Assembly: GCA_036417435.1 (NCBI GenBank)
Contig: CM070904.1
Location: 17,776,835 to 17,840,834, forward strand
Length of the DNA: 64,000 nt
From: Inia geoffrensis
Taxonomy: Eukaryota; Chordata; Mammalia; Artiodactyla; Iniidae
Reading direction: 5' to 3'
This document shows, one piece after another, positions 23,640 to 34,678 of this stretch (the stretch's first letter is position 1; each line of letters opens with the position of its first letter). A program made the translations under genes and the position numbers. The notes beneath the pieces were generated by a model. That model searched no databases. It saw only the letters and a list, made by a program, of their open reading frames with translations, and was not told the DNA's origin.

Positions 23640-24860
23640 ACAGTATTACTGTAGGGACCAGAGAATTCTGGGTCAAGGTGTCAAAAGGAAGCAGTATTGC
23701 AAAATCTCTCTGCCCCAGATTTGCAAAAAGGTCAAAATCAATCAAAAAGAAATTGTCAAGATTCACCAGAAGCATGTAAACATAAACATCTAAAAGTGGC
23801 AACCAAAGAGAGCACGGTGGGAAATAATCAAGAGTGAATGCAAATAAACAGAGGCATCAAAACAATTAGAAGATGACAGATATGGAAAGTGGACAAAGAA
23901 GACTGAACATAAAGATCACTGATGGGGCTTCCCCGGTGGCGCGGTGGTTGAGAGTCCGCCTGCCGATGCAGGGGACACGGGTTCGTGCCCCGGTCCGGGA
24001 GGATCCCACATGCCGCGGAGTGGCTGGGCCCGTGAGCCATGGCCGCTGAGCCTGCGTGTCCGGAGCCTGTGCTCCGCAACGGGAGAGGCCACAGCAGTGA
24101 GAGGCCCGCGTACCGCAAAAAAAAAAAAACGATCACTGATGTTCTCAAAGTAGAAATCCAACACATAGAATGGAAAATAGTACCGAGGAAGGTAATACAA
24201 GGAAAAATATCCTGAAATAAGGGAGCATTGAACCTGCAGACTAAATAGGTACAATAAATAAAATAACAGACACATTTACTGAACAGCTAGTATGTATATA
24301 TTCCTAGTTAATTTTTTATTGAAGAATAAAGAAATTTTACTCTTCTATAGGCAGAAAAAAAGTCACAAGGGAGAAAAAGTAGGCTACTTTCAACCTTCTC
24401 CACTGAAATACTATATGCTAAAAGACAATGAAATACTATCCAGAAAGTTCAAAAAGGAAAGTATAATCTAGTAATTCTCTTTTATTTCCAACTATATTGT
24501 CATTCAAGCAAAAAGGCAACAGGGAATATTCAAATATTCTGCTTAAACGTGAACAGAAAAAGCCTTCAGGAAATATTGCACTGTTTTTCTCAGAAAAAAA
24601 TTAACTGCCCTATGCTGAAATTCAGCTAGGAGATAAATTAAATTGCTAAAAAAATGGGGACACTATGGTAAAAGAGCTAGTGATAAGCTTTGGACTTACT
24701 TAAATATAACACTTAGACAAAATGGTAGGAAAATTATAGACAGACTGGTATATAAAAGCTGAATAAAGCAACAAAATTAGGAGGAAAGGTGAGAGAAAGA
24801 AACAAGCAGAGAAAAGGCGTTAATAATTGTGTCTTTCACAGCAAAGAATCAACTGACACT
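23640..24860 (+). mobile_element. HAL1-like (ORF1-only LINE) remnant
   Basis: The region reads as a degraded ORF1: AACCTTCTCCACTGAAATAC, ACTATCCAGAAAGTTCAAAA, TTTCCAACTATATTGTCATTC and GAACAGAAAAAGCCTTCAGG follow the order of the C-terminal ORF1 coding part of HAL1 or an old L1. No open frame survives. A CHR SINE is inserted at 23925-24130. Confidence 0.35.
23925..24130 (+). mobile_element. CHR SINE (short type)
   Basis: Short CHR with GGCTTCCCCGGTGGCGCGGT at its head, rich in CpG compared with its surroundings. The A-tail is about 13 long. The 11 bp duplication GATCACTGATG is perfect at 23914-23924 and 24131-24141. CpG retention suggests a comparatively young copy. Confidence 0.93.
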
Positions 24861-26109
24861 GTAAAAATGTAATGTGTCGTTGAAATTGATCATGTTAATA
24901 ATTTTCATAATTTAAAAAAATTTTTCCGAGCAATTTTTCCAAAGTTCATGTAATAAAAAGCATTTATGTAAAAGTTCAGCAACTTTTCAATTTTACTTCA
25001 AATTATTTTACTTCCATTAAAATCAGGTAAAATTTACTTGATTTATTGTAGATTTATTTAAACTTTCTAATTTAAAGTACCCTCATTTAAAGCAACTGGC
25101 CACCGAATTTAAAAACACTAAGGTAAAAAAGGAACAAAAAGCATATCAACACTTCAATATTAACCTAAAAGATATTTTCACTAGTCACTATTCGCTAGTT
25201 ATCTGATGTAGGATAAATGTTTCCTTTTTGAGTACACGGCCACTAATTGAAGTTCAAGATTTTCCTTTCAGAATAATCATACCACAGCATATTTTCTACA
25301 ATTTTCAATTTCATTTTCTTTAAAGAAGAGCAAGATGTTAACATTAAAAGTGTTTGCAAAACAGTCTGATTGCAAATCTTTCCAGATTTTTTTCTTAAAT
25401 CGTATCCATATGTTTTACAGTTGCCTCTCTCACACTAATTTCGCAAAAAAAATTAAACACTTAAGTCTTTCAGAAGCATTGCATTTAGTCTCATAAATAC
25501 AACTCATATTTCTCCAACTTCATGTTTCATCGGCTTATAAAGTATTTTGTCAAAATATTAAATTGAAATAACAAGTATAACCTTCATAAACAGGTTTAGG
25601 AACAAACCTATCTGACTCTTAACATACAGCTCAACTGATAGGAACCTAAATGTATGGTTGTACTAGAGAGGTGCTTACTGATGATGAGTATATATTACCC
25701 CATAGACAGCCAGTTAGATGGATGTCTGCATAGAAAGCCTCCACTGTACTCCTTATGAAACATAATGTAAAGTATGACCTCATTCTTATAAATTACTTCC
25801 TTGCTCTATTTTTTATTATATACGTATATCCATCTAGTTAGTCATTCTTCTACATGCATATATATGCATAGGAAGAGGTTGGAAATTATATTCACTAAAA
25901 AAATATTAACAGTGTTAATATATTCAGTAATGTATTTCATTACTTCATCTTTCCCTAAGTACCTATCATTTTATTACAATATTTTGTTATATATTATGTT
26001 TTACTATATATATATGTATTACTAACATCATATTACTATTCATGGACTATGAAATTAAAAATAAATAGACAAAAACACAAAGCAAAAGTGCAATGGAAAG
26101 AAAATCCTG
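24861..26109. other. Unassigned AT-rich stretch
   Basis: No gene or confident repeat. Short AT-alternating runs lie near 25997-26025. Confidence 0.4.
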
Positions 26110-26620
26110 ATTGAATTTGGGATGCTGGGCAGTGCTTTTGCTTGTGTGATTAGCACAAATTGACCCCTTCCTCTTTCCAAAAGAACACTAAGACCTCTCC
26201 TTTCATGGAGCCCACGAGCTGCAGAGAAATACAGTCAGCAAATTCACTCCCCCAACCACAGTCAATATTAAGTGTGGACCTGTGACGTAGGCAATCCAAT
26301 CAGGTCACATCATAGAACTTTTTCTTAATTAAAATACCGGACAGGAACATTCTTCCTCAGCCTTTCGATATATACAGGGAAACATATAGTCCTAGTTGCT
26401 AGTAAGGAACCATCCTTCAGCCATGGAAAGATCAATACAGGACAAAACTGGCACTGTGGGGAGAAATGTGGTCAATTTTAATGGCATTGACTTGATGAAG
26501 CTGCCAACCCTATGGCTTCCTGTACTTCTGGACTCCTTTTAGGCGAGCAAATAAGTCTTTTTGCATGTGAAACTGTGTTCATAGGACACCTAAAACACCC
26601 TCACTGACATATTCATTTAT
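26110..26620. mobile_element. Possible ancient repeat, family unknown
   Basis: More GC-rich than its surroundings, with CCTGTGACGTAGGCAATCCAA and CTTCTGGACTCCTTTTAGGC. The texture resembles a decayed LTR or DNA transposon, but I cannot name it. Confidence 0.2.
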
Positions 26621-27212
26621 TAGTTGAGAACATCTATCCTTCTAACTACCTAAATAACACACAATTATCAAATTTGTACTTGAGTATAATCACCAACTCC
26701 TCAGGCCATGGATCTCCAATCTTTGTGAATCTTCAGAACTGAATACCAAATCTGTGAAAATCAGAGGTTTACACTCATCAGACGTTTCCCTAACTTCAAA
26801 CTAATTCAGTCAAATTGACTGTGAGTGTGGACTTAACCATTTTTAGGCAAACTAACGCTTGTTAGGAAAATGAATGAGAACAAGTTCAAGACTGATGACG
26901 CTCCAGGACAATAATAAAAACTGAAACCCAAAGGGTGATTAGCAGTTAGCAATTAGTTGTGATTACCATCTAAATCAATCTCATTCTAAATGGGATTTTA
27001 AAAAAACAGTGAATAAATTGTGGAGAGCCAACTTATTCAGAGTAGTCTAACTTGGTTTTTAACTGTGCTCTTCTAAGGAGTGAATTCAAGTTTGCCAGAT
27101 TGATTTTCATAGTAGTTCATGACAAAACCAGAGATGTCCCTCAGCCATTTTACTACTGCAAATTATTAGTATGGAAGTGAGCAAAAATGACTGTCTCAAC
27201 ATGAAAAATAGA
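26621..27212. other. Unassigned stretch
   Basis: Nothing recognisable. Confidence 0.4.
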
Positions 27213-27358
27213 TATAAAAATAATCTAGAAAAACAACTATTTTTAAAGCTTGCTTATCTTCTTTAACAATGAAAGATTAAACATCTATAAAAATAATCTA
27301 GAAAAACAACTATTTTTAAAGCTTGCTTATCTTCTTTAACAATGAAAGATTAAACATC
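27213..27358. repeat. Perfect 73 bp tandem duplication
   Basis: Copy 1 is 27213-27285 and copy 2 is 27286-27358. By eye they are identical over all 73 bases, beginning TATAAAAATAATCTAGAAAA and ending GAAAGATTAAACATC. The unit contains an AAGCTT and no repeat I know. Perfect identity implies a recent event or an assembly artefact. Confidence 0.95.
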
Positions 27359-27730
27359 TAAACAGGCTGTCCCTTAGACAAAATGGAAAGTAGTCTCATA
27401 TTTTTATTCACTGCCCCTTGCCTCTTTGCCTGTGTTTCCTGTAAAACTTCATGGTATCTTTCTCTCTGTTTCTTTAGTGTCTACTTGCTCTCTCCAACTT
27501 TTACTTGTTAGTCACAATGTAGCTAAAGTATAATTTTGTTTATGTCACAACAAACTGAATGAAGCTTGGCATTCATTTATCTCTGTGTGAATCAAATTTG
27601 TGTCTCTTCTTCCAGTGGTGACTTTACATTTAAAGCCATAGTTCTAATAATAGAAGGAAGATTTATTCCTTCTAATGAAGATTCAAATTATAAGTGAGTA
27701 GGTGGTAGTGAAAGCCCTCTTCCAGGGGCC

Positions 27731-27774
27731 AATAATGGTACCATGTGATTATAATAATGGTACCATGTGATTAT
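27731..27774. repeat. Perfect 22 bp tandem duplication
   Basis: Two adjacent copies of a 22 bp unit beginning AATAATGGTACCATGTGATT, at 27731-27752 and 27753-27774. Each unit contains the palindrome GGTACC. Confidence 0.95.
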
Positions 27775-27929
27775 AATCTAGTTTATCTCTTATCTCAGTA
27801 GGTGAAAAGGCAGATAAAGTAAGGTAGCAAGTTAAATTATGTCTGTAAAAATTTAGTTTCTTAAAGTGTCTAGCATATCATAAATTATGGTATCCAAATA
27901 TGACTCAAAATTTGAATGTTTCCTTATCT

Positions 27930-28045
27930 CTCAAACTGAATGTCAACTTTGTGGAATTGCTATGAGCTCTAAATGTGTTACTGCAAGTAATATATCGGGC
28001 ACAGTGTCTGATGCAAAGAAGGTGCTCAAATTTCACTCTTTTATT
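27930..28045 (+). mobile_element. MIR-like 3' fragment
   Basis: GGAATTGCTATGAGCTCTAA, then TCGGGCACAGTGTCTGATGC and AAGGTGCTCAAATTTC follow the 3' end of MIR. Short and diverged. Confidence 0.45.
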
Positions 28046-28959
28046 TAAATTGAATATGTATTGAGCCACAAAGTCTGGGTTACATTTGCAAAATACATTT
28101 GTCTGAATTAGCTGGTTGGGTTGTCTTTGTATGCTAAGGACTCCTAAACAAACTCATTCTCTTTGCTATCCTTCAATTTCCTAATCTGGGTTAGGTGCAC
28201 ACCCTATGCGCTATCTTAATAGCCTGTGCTTAACTCAGTCATCCATCTCCTCCTGATCTACCCCATTAAGTTTTGAATCCCTTGAGGGCTGAGATCCAGT
28301 TACCACAGATCAATAATTTGGGGATTTAAGGAAAGAATAAACGAATCAATTTATTGCTAACTCCTAATTTAATTTGGTGTGAAATAAACAAAGCTGCATT
28401 AATACATTGTTGCTAAGAACCCATTATTTTTAAATATAAATAGTTAACGGAGAAAAAAAAACTTTAAATGTAAGGAGTTCTGTTTAGCTGCAAGGGTTTT
28501 AGGCAAAACTCAGATGCCTGGAACTTTATCCCTTGCCCTGAGAAAATAATCTGATGATGATAATCTCAGGTGCTAGGAGATTAGCCACTATCTGTCCTGC
28601 CTATGTTGTGTCCCTACCATCAGTCTGTCTTCAGTATATCAAAACAACATATAACTTTCATCAAATGCATACTGGAAGAATTTAACAAATGAGAACACTA
28701 CCTATAGAGGAAATAGTTTTCACCTTTAAAAGGGGAGGCTTTTAAAATATGTTTGAGGTACATAGGGGCCCAGCTACTAAATTGTTTTGATCAGTAAACC
28801 CGTGTAGTACAAATACCTCTAGAAAAAGTTTTCATCTTTGCGCCTGTGATGTAATAGGAAATATATATTTGGTCTTTGTCTGCAGTTCTTAGCACAGTGC
28901 TCCTAAAACACTTGTACATTTATCAAGTGGTAAGGGTGAGAGGGCATATTTTGTTATTT
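28046..28959. other. Unassigned stretch
   Basis: Mostly unrecognised. TTTTGAATCCCTTGAGGGCTG near 28271 is a possible small L2 remnant. Confidence 0.35.
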
Positions 28960-29660
28960 ATAATAAACCCATTTCTGAGTTTATGCTAATGAGGTGACCC
29001 TTGGTGGACTCAAATAGCTTCACGATGGGGGCTGGTTGCTGGAAGAAACAACTATGTGATTACAGGGTTGGAACTTCCAACTTCACTTGCAGAACTCTGG
29101 GGAAGGGAGAGAGGCTGGATATTATTTATCAATGGCTAATGGTTTAATTAACTGCGTTTATGTAATGAAACCTCCATCAAAACCCAAACAAAGAGGTTTG
29201 ATGAGACTCTGGGTTGATGAGCACATCTCCACATGCCAAGAGAGTGGTGTACTCCAAACTCCTCCTCTGTGGACCCTTCTAGACCTCATGCCATATACCT
29301 CTTCATCTGGCTGATTATTTATATCCTTTATAATCTCCTATATAATAATCCAGTGATAGTTCAGTAAAGTGTTTCCCTGAGTTCTATGATCCACTGTAGC
29401 AAGTAATCAAACCTCAGAGGGAGTCATGGGAGCCTCAGATTTGTAGCCAAGCTGGAGAGAAGTGTGGGTACCCTGGGGACCCTCTACTTGAAGTTGGCAC
29501 CTGATGTGGAGGGACAGTCTTCTAGGAATGAGCCCTTAACTTGTGGGGTCTGGCTAACTCCAGGTAGTTAGTTTCAGAATTGCTTAGTGTGAGGAAGAAC
29601 TCCACACGTTTGGTGTCAGAAGTGTAAGTAGAGAAACAGTTTTTCCTTTTAGCCTCCAAC
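28960..29660 (+). mobile_element. ERVL-type solo LTR
   Basis: Motif order ATTTATCAATGGCTAATGGT, GTAATGAAACCTCCATCAAA, CTCTTCATCTGGCTGATTAT, ATATCCTTTATAATCTCC, GTTCAGTAAAGTGTTTCCCTG, GGAGTCATGGGAGCCTCAGA and CTTGTGGGGTCTGGCTAACT is that of a mammalian ERVL-group LTR. No gag, pol or env sequence is seen beside it. The 75- and 80-codon frames in it are chance. The subfamily is not assigned. Confidence 0.5.
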
Positions 29661-31575
29661 TTCACCTTCATGTAAGCCATATCTAGATTCCTGAGTCCTG
29701 ATTTATTTCCCGATTTTAACCTTCCACTCATTTCACCATAGGCTGTGACTAAGCCTGCCACCAATCATGTGAGAAGCTCGCACATGCTCCAGGTCAAGCT
29801 TGGCCATATTCTGCCTTGACCCTGCCCAAGTTCCCAGCTTTGCTCTCTTATTGTCTAAATCATCTTTGCCAAGCAGAGTCTGGACATTCAACTGTAGCTC
29901 AGGTAAAGTCAAGGCTGGGAGAAGACTGAGTTTGGGCCATAGAGAGTAGATTCCAGTGATGTTAGTTAAGGCAACTAATACTAGTTTCTATCCTAAAACC
30001 TGAGTGACTTAAAACTTCAAATTTCAAAGTCACATTGCAATGCAATAGGGACCAGGGGTGGACTGGTTTTTTCCCATGGAAACAGTTCAGAGCCAGGTGC
30101 TTCCCCCAGGTCCTGGGAATTCTGTACGTTTAGCCAGATAACAGGAAAAGAGGGGTAGGGATGCTTTCTGAGCCTTGCCTGGAAGAGGCACATTTCACTT
30201 GCACTCATATCACATTGACCAGATGTCTATCATATGGCCACACATTACTGTCAGGATGCTGGAAAACACAGCTGAGCTTATGCCAAGGAAGAGAAATGAC
30301 AGAGTTATCAGTGAGCACTGACATAATCTGCCACCTGTGATATCTCAAAAAGTCAAGCAGATAATCCTCAGAAGGATCGATCTCAGGGTAACTTTGTAAA
30401 AGGATCCTCCCCAAGTTCATTTAATTTAGTGTGTATGTGTATGTGTGTATGTCCTGGCTGTAATCTCTGTACAGTGGAATCAAACCAAAATTTAAACAAT
30501 GAAATTATATTGTAAAAATACTACTCAGGAAGCCACGTGAATCCCTTTGTATAGCTAGTAATCCTCTTCCTAAAAAGTAATGGTCCCAAAATTTACATTT
30601 GCCTTAAAACAGGAGTATTATGTAGTTTGATTTCTTAAAGGAGTCACACATTTGCTGTAATAATGCAAGGCTAATATGAGTCTGCATTGCTTTTTGAAAA
30701 GTATATTTCATGAGCCAGAGCTGTTGAATCTTTGATGGTTTACCTGTCAGACAGTTCCATTAATACACCAACAATGGAGCTATGTTATTGGATATAGATA
30801 TCCCCAAATTAATCGTTCTATCATTTCACATCTCCATTGCCCAAGAATATCTTATCATTTACATAAAGGGGTCAATTGGTCCAGCTGCTGGAGACTAACT
30901 GTGAAGTGTTGGTTAGAAAAGCCCAAGAAATGAATGGCTTAACAAATCTGAATGGGCCTGGTTGGCTTAGTTGTCCAGAACATGTAATTTGTGAGATAAT
31001 TATTAAGACGTCAGTCATTGTTTAAATTGGAAAACGCTGCTGCAACACCACTAGGTGTATTGCCTTGACAAAGTAATAGGCAAATATTTTCAAGAACCAA
31101 AAAGGTACTCTTGGGGAAAGAATCTGAATACTTGGAAAATATTCTACATAGTTCAAGAAAAATAATTTACTCAAATCGCAAAGTCTTATTGAAAAATAGT
31201 AAATGTTTGGTTTTACCATATGAAGAATGAAAGTATTATAAATATTTTATTATTTAATGTAGTGATTTAATGACCCAGTACTAAGAAAGATATTCTATAA
31301 ACAGATTGTTCATTATTTCTGGCTGTGTACAACACGTACTAAATTGTTGTGAATCAGATTTCGACATGGCATAGCATCTGAATTCAGAAACCATTTTCCT
31401 CTGGAATAACTTATTCAGTCACTCATCCTCTAAGAAAATATAGTGAATGCAAAATATCTGGACTAAAAGAAAAAATAAAAAATATCCTTATCATCAAGGA
31501 CCCTTCTATCAAGTGAAGAGAAATAAATGCAAAAAATTATGAGGTTATGAGATGTCTATTAGAACAGAAGTCTAG
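29661..31575. other. Mostly unassigned; one ancient repeat-like patch
   Basis: Positions 30010-30310 (CTGAGCCTTGCCTGGAAGAG, CATATCACATTGACCAGATG) have the texture of a decayed dispersed repeat I cannot name. A short GT-rich run (TGTGTATGTGTATGTGTGTA) lies near 30430-30450. The rest, up to the L1 start, shows nothing I can support; 31410-31570 could be a weak L2 remnant. Confidence 0.3.
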
Positions 31576-33731
31576 GAGGACCTTCAAGATGGCGCAGGAT
31601 TAAGACGTGGAGATCACCTTCCTCCCCACAGATAATCAGAAATACACCTACATGTGGAACAACTCCTACAGAACACCTGCTGAACGCTGGCAGAAGACCT
31701 CAGACTTCCCAAAAGGCAAGAAACACCCCACATACCTGGGTAGGGCAAAAGAAAAAAGAAAAAACAGGCAAAAGAATAGGGACGAGACCTGCACCAGTGG
31801 GAGGGAGCTGTGAAGGAGGAAAGGTTTCCACAAACTAGGAGCCCCTTCGCGGGCAGAGACTGCAGGTGGCGGAGGGGGGAAGCTTCAAAGCTGCGGAGAA
31901 GAGCATAGTCACAGGGGTGCGGAGGGCAAAGCGGAAACACTCCCACACAGAGCATCGGTGCTGACCGGCACTCACCAGCCTGAGAGGCTTGTCTGCTCAC
32001 CCGCCGGGGCGGGCAGGGCTGAGAGCTGAGGCTCAGGCTTCGGAGGTCAGACCCCAGGGAAAGGACAGGGGTTGGCCGCATGAACACAGCCTGAAGGGGA
32101 ATAGTGTGCCACGGCTAGCTGGGAGGGAGTCCGGGAAAAAGTCTGGACCTGCCTAAGAGGCAAGAGACCATTGTTTTGGGGTGCGCGAGGAGAGGGGATT
32201 CAGAGCGCCACCTAAACAAGCTCCAGAGATGGGCGCAAGCCATGGCTATCAGCAGGGACCCCAGAGGCAAGTGTGAAATGCCAAGGCTGCTGCTAAAGCC
32301 ACCAAGAAGCCTGTGTGCGAGCACAGGCCACTATCCACACCTCCCCTCCTGGGAGCCTGTGCAGCCTGCCACTGCCAGGGTCCCAAGATCCAGGGACAAC
32401 TTCCCCGGGAGAACACATGGTGTGCCTCAAACTAGTGCAACATCACGCTGGCCTCTGCCACCGAAGGCTGGCCCCACATTCTGTACCCCTCCCTCTCCCC
32501 GGCCTGAGTGAGCCAGAGGCCCCTAATCAGCTGCTCCTTTAACCCTGTCCTGTCTCAGCGAAGAACAGACACCCTCAGGTGACCTACAGGCATAGGCACG
32601 GCCAATCCAAAGCTGAACCCCAGGAGCTGTGTGAACAAAGAAGAGAAAGGGAAATTTCTCCCAGCAGCCTCAGGAGCAGTGGATTTAATCTCAGGAGCAG
32701 CAGGAGATTAAATTAAATGTGCCCTGCATCTGTGGAATACATGAATAGACAACGAATCATCCCAAAATTGAGGTGGTGGACTTTGGGAGCAACTATAGAC
32801 TTGGGGTCTGCTTTGTGCATCTAATTTGTTTCTGGTTTTATGTTTGTCTTACTTTAGTATTTAGAGTTTATTATAATTGATTGATTTGGTTTCTGATTTG
32901 GTTGCTCTTCCTTTTTATATATAAATACATATATATATTTCCTTTTTCTCTTTTTGTGTGTATGTGTATGCTTCTTTGTGGGATTTTGTCTATATAGCTT
33001 TTCTTTTGCCATTTGTCCTAGGGTTCTGTCTGTCCTATATATTTTTTTAGTATAGTTTTCAGCGCTTGTTATCATTTGTGGCTTTGTTTTTTGGTTTGGT
33101 TGCTCTCTCTTACTTTCTATTTTTCTTTTTTTTTTTAATTACTTTCTAATTATTTTTATTTTTAGTAATTTATTTTTTATTTTAATTATTTTTTTTCTTT
33201 TTTTCTTTCTTTTTTTCTCCCTTTTCTTCTGAGCCATATGGCTGACAGGGTCTTGGTGCTCTGGCCAGGTGTCAGGCCTATGCCTCTGAGGTGGGAGAGC
33301 CGAGTTCAGGACATTGGTCCACCAGAGACCTCCAGGCTCCTCGTAATATCAAACAGCGAAAGCTCTCCTAGAGATCTCCATCTCAGTGCTAAGACCCAGC
33401 TCCACTCAACGACCAACAAGCTACAGTGCTGGACACCCTACACCAAACAAATAGCAACACAGGAACACAACCCCACCCATTAGCAGAGAGCCTGCTAAAA
33501 TCATAATAAGGTCACAGACACCCCAAAACACACAACCAGACTCTGTACTGCCCACCAGAAAGACAAGATCCAGCCTCATCCACCAGAACACAGGCACCAG
33601 TCCCCCCGACCAGGAAGCTTACACAACCCCCTGAACCAACCTTAGCCACTGGGGGCAGAAACCAAAAATAACGGGAACTATGAACATGCAGCCTGTGAAA
33701 AGGAGACCCCAAACACAGTAAGTTAAGCAAA
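31576..33731 (+). promoter_or_regulatory. L1 copy A 5' UTR (internal promoter region)
   Basis: The first bases carry CAAGATGGCG (31585-31594), the YY1-type site expected at the L1 start. The region is GC- and CpG-richer than its surroundings to about 32700, then becomes T-rich (33118-33225), and ends just before the ORF1 start. Long minus-strand frames here (up to 157 codons) are UTR shadows. L1 5' UTRs act as internal pol II promoters; activity here is not demonstrated. Confidence 0.75.
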
Positions 33732-34620
33732 ATGAGAAGACAGGGAAACACACAGCAGATGAAGGACCAAGGTAAAAACCCTCCAGACCAAACAAATGAA
33801 GAGGAAAGAGGCAGTCTACCTGAAAAAGAATTCGGAGTAATGATGGTAAAGATGATCCAAAATCTTGGAGATAGAATGGAGAAAATACCAGAAAGGTTCA
33901 ACAAGGACCTAGAAGAACTAAAGAGCAAACAAACAGTGATGAACAACACAATAAATGAAATTAAAAATTCTCTAGAAGGAATCAATAGCAGAATAATGGA
34001 GGCAGAAGAACGGATAAGTGACCTGGATTATAAAATACTGGAAATAACTACGGCAGAGTACAATAAAGAAAAAAGAATGAAAAGACGAGGACAGTCTCAG
34101 AGACCTATGGGACAACATTAAATGCACCAACATTCAAATTATAGGGGTCCCAGAAGAAGAAGAGAAAAAAAAAGGACAGAGAAAATATTTGTAAAGATTA
34201 TAGGTGAAAACTTCCCTAATATGGGAAAGGAAATGGTCAATCAAGTCCAGGAAGCACAGAAAGTCCCATACAGGATAAACCCAAGGAGAAACACACCAAG
34301 ACACATATTAATCAAACTACCAAAACTTAAATACAAAGAAAAAATATTAAAAGCAGCAAGGGAAAAACAACAAATAATATACAAGGGAATCCCCATAAGG
34401 TTAACAGCTGATCCTTCAGCAGAAATTCTGCAAACCAGGAGAGTGGCAGGACATATTTAAAGTGATGAAAGGGAAAAACCTACAACCAAGATTACTCTAC
34501 CCAGCAAGGATCTCATTCAGATTCGGTGGAGAAATTAAAACCTTCAGAGACAAGCAAGAGCTAAGAGAATTCAGCACCACGAAACCAGCTTTACAACAAA
34601 TGCTAAAGGAACTTCTCTAG
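33732..34620 (+). pseudogene. L1 ORF1 of copy A, frameshifted
   Basis: ORF1p is the RNA-binding trimeric coat protein of the L1 ribonucleoprotein. It starts at ATG 33732 with MRRQGNTQQMKDQGKNPPDQ, then a coiled-coil region (DLEELKSKQTVMNNTINEIK, EAEERISDLD). About 2 bp are missing near 34090 relative to copy B and the frame changes. The next piece (34122-34460) carries the RRM and C-terminal part, including RVPYRINP-like KVPYRINPRR and ARE-type KAAREKQQI. Another frame change follows near 34440. The natural stop is at 34618-34620. Confidence 0.85.
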
Positions 34621-34678
34621 GCAGGAAGCACAAGAGAAGGAAAAGACCAAAAATAACAAACCCAAAACAATAAAGAAA

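Noticed and set aside
27213..27358. CRISPR-like direct repeat
   Set aside because: Only two copies, no spacers, and a eukaryotic context.
31614..32087. 157-codon minus-strand frame
   Set aside because: It lies wholly in the L1 5' UTR of copy A, with a similar frame in copy B (46656-47042). It is a by-product of GC-rich UTR sequence.
33512..33985. 157-codon minus-strand frame across the start of ORF1
   Set aside because: It is antisense to L1 5' UTR/ORF1 and reflects coding composition of the sense strand.
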